The notes under the pieces are model-generated. The model searched no databases. It was not told the origin of the DNA and saw only the letters and a list, made by a program, of their open reading frames with translations. From Clostridiales bacterium (GTDB lineage Bacteria > Bacillota > Clostridia > Lachnospirales > Lachnospiraceae), in the NCBI GenBank assembly GCA_023663185.1, contig JAMPHY010000001.1, forward strand, positions 69,287 to 133,286: 64,000 bases of DNA. Direction: 5' to 3'. The position numbers were made by a program, and so were the translations under genes. Shown in pieces: positions 9,469 through 16,623 of the stretch (position 1 is the first letter of the stretch; the number at the start of each line of letters is the position of its first letter).

Positions 9469-9984
9469 TTGTTACCAGATGTGATTTCAGAGAAAGACTT
9501 TAGGTATAAGACACTATCTGCAAAGAAGATAAAGAAATCTTATAGTTATTTTAAACAATTGTTAGATGATTTTTCTATGACAATAGAATCGGGAGAAATT
9601 GAAATAAACTTACCGATAGTATGTCGGATATTTGTACGGGTTGATCAACGAAAAGATTATTATATGTATTATCATTCAACGGATAAGAAAATTATGAAGA
9701 TGTCACATGAAAAAGAATTAGCCCTTTGGGCATATTGGGTATGTAAATATAAACCTATAAATTTTGTTAATAGTTTGGATGATGAACATTTTTTTAATAG
9801 TCATGGATGTACAGTGAGTGATGCATTTGCTTCATATATCATTATTTCAGCAGTATGTGCAAAGAATAAGAAAAAAGCAAAGTATTTTTCAGAACGTGTT
9901 GTAAAAGACCTTTATTATGATTTGGCAAATAGAGATTTTAGCAAGGAAGCGATAATTTCAAAAATTGTGGATTTAATAGGTTAG
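9469..9984 (+). CDS. Unknown 171-residue protein (cassette gene 2), TTG start
   Basis: I do not recognise this protein. It is a soluble, Lys/Tyr/Phe-rich sequence with the segments MYYHSTDKKIMKMSHEKELALWAYW and EHFFNSHGCTVSDAFASYIII, and no membrane helix. The start is taken as TTG at 9469 because AGGAGG (9455-9460, overlapping the stop of gene 1) lies 8 bases upstream and no ATG sits near. Base composition is clearly more AT-rich than the pectin genes to its left, fitting acquired DNA. The three genes of the cassette look co-transcribed and translationally linked, so a shared function is likely. Confidence 0.7.
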   Translation: MLPDVISEKDFRYKTLSAKKIKKSYSYFKQLLDDFSMTIESGEIEINLPIVCRIFVRVDQRKDYYMYYHSTDKKIMKMSHEKELALWAYWVCKYKPINFVNSLDDEHFFNSHGCTVSDAFASYIIISAVCAKNKKKAKYFSERVVKDLYYDLANRDFSKEAIISKIVDLIG

Positions 9985-9995
9985 GAGCGATATGT

Positions 9996-10295
9996 TTGTC
10001 TATGATAAAGGACTTTCTGGAATTTTTTTATAATAATCATCAGATTATGTGGGATAATATTGTTGTTTTTATTATATGGGGATTATTATGTTCAGGAGTT
10101 ACTGGCGCTATAACATCTGTACATAATACAAGGCTCAGAAGGACAAACGATGTTTTGAAAGATGAACTTGCAGCATTGAAAGAGAAATATTCTCAATTAG
10201 ATGAGAACGAAAGATTGCTGATGGGGCTGGAAAATTCTTTGCAGCCATCAGCAAAAGCTGTAAGTAAAAGATTTCAACACAAAAGAAAAAAATAA
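9996..10295 (+). CDS. Small membrane-anchored coiled-coil protein (cassette gene 3)
   Basis: A 99-residue protein with one membrane helix at about residues 20-42 (NIVVFIIWGLLCSGVTG) and a following Lys/Glu/Leu-rich helix likely to form a coiled coil (residues 50-75), then a basic tail. Function is unknown. The TTG at 9996 is 8 bases after AGGAG (9983-9987), so I prefer it to the ATG at 10002. An overlapping 13-codon frame from the ATG at 9992 is an artefact. As the third gene of the cassette it could be a membrane effector or anchor for gene 2. Confidence 0.65.
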   Translation: MSMIKDFLEFFYNNHQIMWDNIVVFIIWGLLCSGVTGAITSVHNTRLRRTNDVLKDELAALKEKYSQLDENERLLMGLENSLQPSAKAVSKRFQHKRKK

Positions 10296-10365
10296 GTAAA
10301 AGTAAAATTTACATAAAAAGGTAGAACACAAAAATCTATCTAAATGTCCAAATGAAAATTTATAT

Positions 10366-10394
10366 TTGACTGGATAAACAAAATAAGATATAAT
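10366..10394 (+). promoter_or_regulatory. Consensus promoter for short ORF and ABC exporter
   Basis: TTGACT (10366-10371), 17 bases, TATAAT (10389-10394). This is one of the best promoters in the window and drives a transcript that first meets the 21-codon ORF and then a terminator before the exporter genes. Confidence 0.85.
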
Positions 10395-10428
10395 TCATTT
10401 GACTAAATGATGGAAGGAGCGATGTACT

Positions 10429-10494
10429 ATGAGAAAAATTAATATTATAGTAACTAAACATGGCTCCCAGCATAAAGTCAACTCTAGTTATTGA
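10429..10494 (+). CDS. 21-residue leader peptide or small exported peptide
   Basis: The ORF begins MRKINIIVTK and ends KVNSSY. AAGGAG (10414-10419) is 9 bases before its ATG and a consensus promoter lies just upstream, so translation is very likely. It lacks Cys and any recognisable precursor-peptide signature, and no modification enzyme is nearby. The codons at 10462-10477 can pair with the 5' arm of the terminator before the ABC genes. I therefore favour a leader peptide that controls transcription of the exporter, analogous to BmrB before bmrCD in Bacillus subtilis. A secreted signalling peptide is the alternative. Confidence 0.6.
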   Translation: MRKINIIVTKHGSQHKVNSSY

Positions 10495-10657
10495 TACTTA
10501 TTATTACTACATTTTATTGCAATGTATGAAGTTGAGATGTCTATATATAAACAACCATTATTCTTTCTTAGCTGAAACATACGCTTTTTTCATATGGTGA
10601 TAATTAAGTTCGTAAACTATAGATTAGTTTTCAGAGTAGATAAAAAAATCCTTTTAG

Positions 10658-10686
10658 CTTGGGAGTCACATATCCCAAGTATTTTT
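10658..10686 (+). terminator. Attenuator-type terminator before the ABC exporter
   Basis: CTTGGGA (10658-10664) pairs perfectly with TCCCAAG (10673-10679), followed by TATTTTT. It sits between the short ORF and the exporter ribosome site, in the same transcript. An alternative structure is available: GGCTCCCA (10462-10469) plus adjacent bases up to 10477 pairs with 10651-10667, covering the whole 5' arm. The two structures are mutually exclusive. Confidence 0.75.
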
Positions 10687-10707
10687 ATGCCCAAAAAGGA
10701 GATTTTT

Positions 10708-12435
10708 ATGAAAGAAAACTTAAAATTTATTTGGCTATATGCCAGGAATTACAAAATCAGATTGTCTGTAATGCTTTTTAGTATCCTATTAACATCTATA
10801 TCCGGAGCGCTTTTCCCTTTCTTCCTTGGAAAAATGATTAATAGTCTATTATATGGAAGGGATTATGTTCTCTTTTTTCGCAACTTCTGTTTGTATGGCG
10901 CATTCTTCTTGGTGCAACAATTAATGCGTTTTATCAATACAAGACAGTATGCTGTTCTTGAAACCACTCTTCTTTTTGATATACGAAGAGATACTTTAAA
11001 AAACATATTTTCAAAATCAGCAGGTTATTTATCCCAGATGGACAGAGGTGACACAATATCGAGAATAGAAAAGGACGTTCATCAAATACTCGACTATATT
11101 TATTTCAACCTTTTTTATTCTATTTCGGATATTTTTGAATTTGCTTCACAGATAGTTTTGATTCTGCGGATAAGTTGGAAACTATTAATTCTTACCATTA
11201 TTTGTATGCCGATATCTTTCCTTCTTCCAAGATTCTGTTCAGGAATATTAAAAAGATATTATCAGAAGCAATCAGAAATAGATGGAAAATTAACAGGTTG
11301 GTTTTTTGATATTATTAACAGTTTGGTTGATATCCGTTTACTTTCCGGAGAACAAAAGGTAAACTTCGATTATCTTAAACAGAAAGAAAACTACATAAGT
11401 ATCCGAAAATCTACAACAAGGATTGAAACGTTTACGCAGATTGGAATAGAAGGAACAGCAGTTATATTGAAAATTCTTTTATACAGCGTTTCAGCGTTTC
11501 TGGTTATACGAAAAGAAATGTTAATAGGAAACTTTATCTCGGTAATAGAATATTTTAACTCTTCACTTACTATTTTTAATGAAATAGCTAACCGGACAAA
11601 TCCAATTACAGAAAACATGGTTGCGATAGACCGTGTCCGAAATATTATATCCTTACCGCAGGACGTTTTTGTCCCTGAAATATTTGCCTCTGCCGCAAGC
11701 GACATACGTTTTGAAAATGTAAATTTCAGATACAAGAAGGAAGGACCTCAAATTCTTAATAACTTATCTTTTTATATAAACCCCGGAGAACATGTGGTAT
11801 TTGCGGGGGAAAGTGGATGTGGAAAAACGACGATAACCCGTCTGATGATGAATTTTTATAGCCATGATAACGGAAATATCTATATTGGAAATATGGATAT
11901 GAAACAAAATAAAAATGTGAATTTGTCATCAAAAATAGGTGTGGTTTTCCAAACAACAGCCATTTTTGAGGGAAGTATCAGATACAATTTGATATTCTCT
12001 GATAATATGGAACGTGATAACGAAATCTGGCTTGTACTGGAAAGAGTCGGATTGTCTGAGTATATTAATTCACTTACCAGTGGATTGTCTACTGAATTAT
12101 CCGGACTGAATACCCATCTGTCAGGCGGGCAGATACAAAGGATTGGCATTTCCAGGACACTGTTGAAAAATACAGACATTATTATTTTTGATGAACCGAC
12201 ATCGGCTTTTGACTGGAAAAGCGAACAGGTTTTTCTTGAAATGTGTCAGGCATTTTATCGTCAAAAAACAATAATTATGATTTCACACAGGGTAGAGACG
12301 CTAAAAGCGGCAGACAGGGTTTATTTTATTAAAAATGGAAAAATTGAAGCAGTTGGCAAACATGAAGAATTACTTGCTAAAAACAGTGATTATGTGAAAT
12401 ATCTTAATAAAGGAGAGCTGGCAAATGAAAAATAG
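10708..12435 (+). CDS. ABC exporter half-transporter 1 (membrane domain plus ATPase)
   Basis: A 575-residue type IV ABC exporter subunit. Six membrane helices occupy about residues 15-320, then the nucleotide-binding domain carries Walker A GESGCGKTT (near 367), signature LSGGQIQ, Walker B IIIFDEPTSA and switch ISHR. There is no C39 peptidase domain. With the next gene it should form a heterodimeric multidrug- or peptide-type exporter (BmrCD/LmrCD class). The start is the ATG at 10708, 6 bases after AAGGAG; the frame extends upstream to 10594 but that part covers the terminator. Expression is probably controlled by the leader region upstream. Confidence 0.88.
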   Translation: MKENLKFIWLYARNYKIRLSVMLFSILLTSISGALFPFFLGKMINSLLYGRDYVLFFRNFCLYGAFFLVQQLMRFINTRQYAVLETTLLFDIRRDTLKNIFSKSAGYLSQMDRGDTISRIEKDVHQILDYIYFNLFYSISDIFEFASQIVLILRISWKLLILTIICMPISFLLPRFCSGILKRYYQKQSEIDGKLTGWFFDIINSLVDIRLLSGEQKVNFDYLKQKENYISIRKSTTRIETFTQIGIEGTAVILKILLYSVSAFLVIRKEMLIGNFISVIEYFNSSLTIFNEIANRTNPITENMVAIDRVRNIISLPQDVFVPEIFASAASDIRFENVNFRYKKEGPQILNNLSFYINPGEHVVFAGESGCGKTTITRLMMNFYSHDNGNIYIGNMDMKQNKNVNLSSKIGVVFQTTAIFEGSIRYNLIFSDNMERDNEIWLVLERVGLSEYINSLTSGLSTELSGLNTHLSGGQIQRIGISRTLLKNTDIIIFDEPTSAFDWKSEQVFLEMCQAFYRQKTIIMISHRVETLKAADRVYFIKNGKIEAVGKHEELLAKNSDYVKYLNKGELANEK

Positions 12436-14128
12436 AATGTCTTATTTTATGCAGTTTTCACCATATATGGCACAGAGAAAAACAGATTTGTATATTTGGG
12501 CGCTTTTTGAGTTATTTATAAAAATATTAATTCTGGCAAACCCATTTATTTATATACAGTTAATAGATAAAATTATGGTTGAGAATCAATTATACTTTTT
12601 AAAATATGTTATTGCATCAATTCTTATTGTTTATTTTTTGTCTGGCATAGCCAAAATAGTATCATGGAAATTCCATAGTCGGTTTTTCCTGAACTTTGAG
12701 AAAAACCTTCAGAATGCGCTGCTTAATAAATATTTGGATATGCCAATTGGGAAAATTTTGAGAAGTGATTTAGGAAATCTGAAAAAAACTATTACCGAAG
12801 ATGCCGCAACTGTTTTAGTATTGGTAGAAAAGAATATTTTCCGTTATATATTATCGATAATTACTATCTTTTCATTATCCATACTGTTATTTGTGATGTC
12901 TCCGGTACTTGCAATTATAGCTTACATGTTCATTCCGCTCTCTTTTTGGGTAACTAAAAAAATAGGGAGAAAAGCGGAACAATTAACGAAAGATATAAGA
13001 AATACACAAGGGGAATATGAGAAATTGCTATATAACATATTAGGAAATTGGGAATCTATAAAATATAACCATCTTTTTTCTACAATCATAGGCAAAGTGG
13101 AGATATATTGGCAGAAATTATCCGTAAAAATCCTTAAAAAGCAGACGGTCTCTTTTGCAAATAGAGCTTTTATATCCTTTAAGGATTATATTGTACTTGA
13201 AATGGGACTCTATTTCATAGGCGGGATATTGGTTTTTAGCGATAAACTTACAATTGTTTCTCTGATTGCATTTATGGGATATTTGTCGGTATTTTTAAAA
13301 AGTGTAACTGAAATTTCAGACAATATATTTGAATATCATCAAAACCTTCCACAAATACAAAATGTTGCCCAGACAATAAATATTGATATTCCTCAGCATA
13401 AAATATTACAGTCATTTTCATCAGTCAAATTGCAAAATGTTTCAGTCTCATTTGAGGAGTCTCATATAGATGCTTTAAAAAATATAAATCTGACCATAAA
13501 TAAAGGGGAACATATTGTTATTGCTGGTCATAACGGCTCCGGAAAAACTACTTTACTCAGAGCAGTTATGGGGATACAGCCTGTCCAAAATGGGAATATT
13601 CTGCTTAATGATATACCCATAAGGGAAATAGATGAAAAAAGCATATATAAAAAAATAAGATATCTTCCACAGACTCCACATTTTATTAATGGGACGATAA
13701 AAGACAATCTATCAATCAGCAACCCTGAAATGAGTGAAGACAGAATGGTTGAAGCCTGCGAGAAAGTAAATTTACTAAGCTTCGTACAAAATTTGCCGCA
13801 AAAATTTGATACTGAAATCCATGATAGCGGGGTTAGGCTCTCTGGAGGTCAGAAGCAGAGGCTTGCCATTGCACGATTAATACTAGCAGCTCCAGATGTT
13901 TTAGTCCTTGATGAAATAACGGCATCAATGGATGAAGAGAACAGTCAGATGATACAAAACATAATTCAAAATGAATTTAGTGAGAAAACAGTAATTGCCA
14001 TTTCACATAAGTGGAGCGAGATAAAAACATTTCCGCGCATTATTATAGTTAATTCAGGAAAAATAGTAGTGGATACATCTTCTAACAAACTTGATGAGGC
14101 AGAGTTCTTTCGTCTGTTTGAACAGTAA
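12425..14128 (+). CDS. ABC exporter half-transporter 2 (membrane domain plus ATPase)
   Basis: A 567-residue partner of the preceding gene. It has membrane helices in residues 20-310 and an ATPase with Walker A GHNGSGKTT (near 368), signature LSGGQKQ, Walker B VLVLDEITAS and switch ISHKW. The ATG overlaps the end of the first exporter gene by 11 bases, so translation is coupled and a heterodimer is expected. Both halves keep a Glu after the Walker B Asp, so neither site is obviously degenerate. The substrate is not predictable; drugs, lipids or the 21-residue peptide are all conceivable. The gene is AT-rich like its neighbour. Confidence 0.88.
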   Translation: MKNRMSYFMQFSPYMAQRKTDLYIWALFELFIKILILANPFIYIQLIDKIMVENQLYFLKYVIASILIVYFLSGIAKIVSWKFHSRFFLNFEKNLQNALLNKYLDMPIGKILRSDLGNLKKTITEDAATVLVLVEKNIFRYILSIITIFSLSILLFVMSPVLAIIAYMFIPLSFWVTKKIGRKAEQLTKDIRNTQGEYEKLLYNILGNWESIKYNHLFSTIIGKVEIYWQKLSVKILKKQTVSFANRAFISFKDYIVLEMGLYFIGGILVFSDKLTIVSLIAFMGYLSVFLKSVTEISDNIFEYHQNLPQIQNVAQTINIDIPQHKILQSFSSVKLQNVSVSFEESHIDALKNINLTINKGEHIVIAGHNGSGKTTLLRAVMGIQPVQNGNILLNDIPIREIDEKSIYKKIRYLPQTPHFINGTIKDNLSISNPEMSEDRMVEACEKVNLLSFVQNLPQKFDTEIHDSGVRLSGGQKQRLAIARLILAAPDVLVLDEITASMDEENSQMIQNIIQNEFSEKTVIAISHKWSEIKTFPRIIIVNSGKIVVDTSSNKLDEAEFFRLFEQ

Positions 14129-14200
14129 TTAGTTTTTATATTTAATTATGAAACCTTTCCCCACATCATTACCCTATATAAGTGAAGGGGTAAAATCTCT

Positions 14201-14210
14201 GTTCCGGAAC
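14201..14210. promoter_or_regulatory. Perfect 10-base palindrome before the sigma factor gene
   Basis: GTTCCGGAAC lies 24 bases before the sigma factor start. It could be an operator; no clear -10/-35 pair is seen around it. Confidence 0.3.
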
Positions 14211-14233
14211 ATAGTTACCTTGGAGGAAATGCA

Positions 14234-14755
14234 ATGAAACAGGAAGAACTGGAAGTCTATATTGATACATACGGCAAAGATTTATATTCTTTTTGCTGCT
14301 GTGTGGCGAATGACCGTCAGAAAGCCGAGGATTTGTATCAGGACACATTTTTGAAAATGTATGAAGCAATGGAAAAAATCACCATCATAACTAATCCTAA
14401 AAGCTTTTTAATGGGAGTGGCGCTAAATCTTTATCGGAACTATAAAAGAAAGACATCGATAAGGCAGAGGATTTTGGGGAATAGAGTGCAGGTCGATGAA
14501 AATTCCGCAGATATTCCTTCAAAAGAAAAAGCACTCGATGAGGTGATGATTTCTAAGGAAGAGTGTGAGGCTGTGAGAAGGGCTGTAAATAAGCTTCCGG
14601 ATAAGTATAGGATTCCGGTTATCTTATTTTATATGGAAGAACTTTCACAGGCGGATATTGCGGCGATGATGCAGATTTCTGAAAGTGCGGTAAAAACAAG
14701 GATACACAGGGCAAAGAAAATATTGAGGGAAAAATTGGAGGGTTATTATGAATAA
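14234..14755 (+). CDS. ECF-type RNA polymerase sigma factor
   Basis: A 173-residue sigma-70 family protein of the extracytoplasmic function group. Region 2 is at about residues 8-75 (LYSFCCCVANDRQKAEDLYQDTFLKMY) and region 4 at about 115-168 (LPDKYRIPVILFYMEELSQADIAAMM, SESAVKTRIHRAKKILRE). TTGGAGGAA precedes the ATG. Its stop overlaps the start of the next gene by 8 bases, and that gene encodes a membrane protein that should be its anti-sigma factor. It is expected to direct transcription of its own operon plus a small regulon in response to an envelope signal; the inducing signal is unknown. Confidence 0.92.
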   Translation: MKQEELEVYIDTYGKDLYSFCCCVANDRQKAEDLYQDTFLKMYEAMEKITIITNPKSFLMGVALNLYRNYKRKTSIRQRILGNRVQVDENSADIPSKEKALDEVMISKEECEAVRRAVNKLPDKYRIPVILFYMEELSQADIAAMMQISESAVKTRIHRAKKILREKLEGYYE

Positions 14756-15950
14756 AGATATGGATAAGCTGCTTAAAGCTGCTTTAACTCCGATAGAGCT
14801 GCCGAATGCAGAATTAAATGAATTAAACGACCGGGTTCTTCTAAGATTAAAGGAGAGAGATGATATGAAAAACGAACAGAGACGTTACAAGGGAAGAATT
14901 GGCGCAGCGGCAGCAATAGTAATGGGCGTTTTATTAGTATGCTCAGGCACGGCATTTGCCATATATAAGTATTTAAGCCCTGCGGAAGTGGCAAAGGAGG
15001 CAAGCAACGATGCGCTGCAAAAGGCGTTTTTAAGCGAAGACGCGATACTGGTGAATGAAACAATAGAAAGCGGCGGATACAAAATCACTCTTTTAGGAAG
15101 CGTAACAGGCAAAGATATAAATGAATTTATCTCTGATGGAGTGCCAAAGAATGACAGAATATATACGGTAGTGGCAATAGAACGCACTGACGGCACTCCC
15201 ATGCCTGATACTTCTTCCGACGACTATGGAAAAGAAGCTTTTTATGTATCGCATTATATTCATGGGCTGAATCCCGCAAGATACAGTTTAATGAGTATGG
15301 GGGGCGGATATACGACGCTTGTCAGGGACGGAATCATGTATCGGATTTTGGATATGGACAATATCGAGATGTTTGCGGATAGAGGCATCTATGTGGGGGT
15401 AAGTTCCGGAACCTTTTATGATGCGGCGGCGTATACATATGATGAAAATACCGGAGAAATGAGCCGTAACGGTGATTATGATGGCGTAAACGCCCTATTT
15501 GAACTGCCTGTTGATAAAAGTAAGGCAGATCCGGCAGCGGCGGAAGCCTATCTGAAAGAGTTTGAGATGTCTATGAATGCACCATCTAAGCCTTATGAAA
15601 AGAACGCGGTTGACCTCGGCGTAGATGAGTTTATGGAAAAGCTGACGCCTGAGAATATTGATGAATATGCGGTGCCTATTGAAGCGACCAGACAGATATG
15701 CCGGCTTGATGAACAAAAGAATATCAGCTATTCATATGATTTAGGCGATAGTACATGCGCAGGAATTACGTCGTTTGATAAATTGTTTCCGGACGGTAAG
15801 CCCGGAATGAGCAGCATATTCAACTACGATTATTCTGAGTCGGGGCTGGCGGATTTATACATAGATGTATTTATCCTTAATGAAGACGGTACGGTTACAT
15901 ATGTGGTATATCAGCCAAAGGAGTTGGAGTCAGAATTAAGGCCGGAGTGA
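14748..15950 (+). CDS. Membrane anti-sigma factor (DUF4179-like)
   Basis: The 400-residue protein has a cytoplasmic N-terminus (residues 1-47), one membrane helix at about 49-71 (IGAAAAIVMGVLLVCSGTAFAIY) and a large extracellular part. This is the layout of Firmicute anti-sigma factors with a DUF4179-type sensor. Overlap with the sigma gene by 8 bases supports coupled synthesis. The N-terminal tail would bind the sigma factor and the outer domain would sense a ligand or stress. The family assignment is from overall architecture, not from a diagnostic motif. Confidence 0.75.
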   Translation: MNKDMDKLLKAALTPIELPNAELNELNDRVLLRLKERDDMKNEQRRYKGRIGAAAAIVMGVLLVCSGTAFAIYKYLSPAEVAKEASNDALQKAFLSEDAILVNETIESGGYKITLLGSVTGKDINEFISDGVPKNDRIYTVVAIERTDGTPMPDTSSDDYGKEAFYVSHYIHGLNPARYSLMSMGGGYTTLVRDGIMYRILDMDNIEMFADRGIYVGVSSGTFYDAAAYTYDENTGEMSRNGDYDGVNALFELPVDKSKADPAAAEAYLKEFEMSMNAPSKPYEKNAVDLGVDEFMEKLTPENIDEYAVPIEATRQICRLDEQKNISYSYDLGDSTCAGITSFDKLFPDGKPGMSSIFNYDYSESGLADLYIDVFILNEDGTVTYVVYQPKELESELRPE

Positions 15951-16005
15951 TATTTGACTGAAGCAGTATTTTTAAAGTGGTATTTGCAGAATAAGTTTAT
16001 TAAAC

Positions 16006-16033
16006 AAGGGGCTGTCGTGTAGGCAAGCCCCTT
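16006..16033 (+). terminator. Probable terminator after the sigma/anti-sigma operon
   Basis: AAGGGGCT (16006-16013) and AGCCCCTT (16026-16033) form an 8-base stem with a 12-base loop. The T-run after it is short, so termination strength is uncertain. Confidence 0.55.
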
Positions 16034-16166
16034 TGATTGCTTTACATTTACTTTTACTTTTTTGTCGCAGGGAAATGTTTTATTTTAAATAGAATTTCAC
16101 TTTACTAATAATATTATGCTATTAATGGGTGATTCGGGTAGGGGTAAAAATCGATATGTTAAAGGG

Positions 16167-16532
16167 TTATATAAAATATGTCATAACAATGAAACTTGAA
16201 ATCAAGGCAATTGCTACATTTATAATAAGTAAATCTTTATTTTTACCTATGCCGCCGAGCTTATAAATAAAATGCTGTATAATTACAATCACAATATAAA
16301 AAATAATCCTTTCTATTCCCCAAAGAAATGAACTTGCAGTAAGATGTTCATTTTCAAGTATTACTAACACTGAAAATATTGAAAAAGGAACAATTGCATA
16401 TAATATATAGACAATATAAAAAAATATTTGCTTCTTAGTATTTGCTTCCCGTAGACTATATACCATAAACACAGAAATAAGGCTATATGCCATTGGTCTA
16501 TACACATCACTATATAGTATTGATTTAATCAT
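16167..16532 (-). CDS. Small multi-pass membrane protein, unknown
   Basis: A 121-residue hydrophobic protein with about four membrane helices (residues 10-28, 35-58, 70-92, 100-120) and positively charged short loops. I do not recognise the family. It is more AT-rich than its neighbours and lies alone between two GC-rich hairpins, reading toward the sigma operon. AAAGGA lies about 11 bases before the ATG at 16532. It may be a real orphan gene or a degraded one; confidence is moderate because only hydrophobicity and length support it. Confidence 0.5.
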   Translation of the reverse strand: MIKSILYSDVYRPMAYSLISVFMVYSLREANTKKQIFFYIVYILYAIVPFSIFSVLVILENEHLTASSFLWGIERIIFYIVIVIIQHFIYKLGGIGKNKDLLIINVAIALISSFIVMTYFI

Positions 16533-16576
16533 ATTCTCATTATCCTTTTAAGTATTAGGGCTTTAATCATGAATAA

Positions 16577-16598
16577 GGGGCTGCACAATGACAGCCCC
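16577..16598 (-). terminator. Terminator after the EAL protein gene
   Basis: GGGGCTG (16577-16583) pairs with CAGCCCC (16592-16598). On the minus strand the hairpin follows the stop of the EAL gene by about 25 bases and is followed by TTATT. Confidence 0.6.
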
Positions 16599-16623
16599 TA
16601 TCAGCTTTAAATAGTTATATCCT

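Noticed and set aside
9992-10033. 13-codon ORF starting ATG at 9992
   Set aside because: Overlaps the start of cassette gene 3 in another frame; gene 3 is longer and has a better-placed ribosome site.
10429-10494. Lanthipeptide or radical-SAM peptide precursor
   Set aside because: No Cys, no modification enzyme nearby, no peptidase domain on the exporter, and the length is too short for a normal leader-core precursor.
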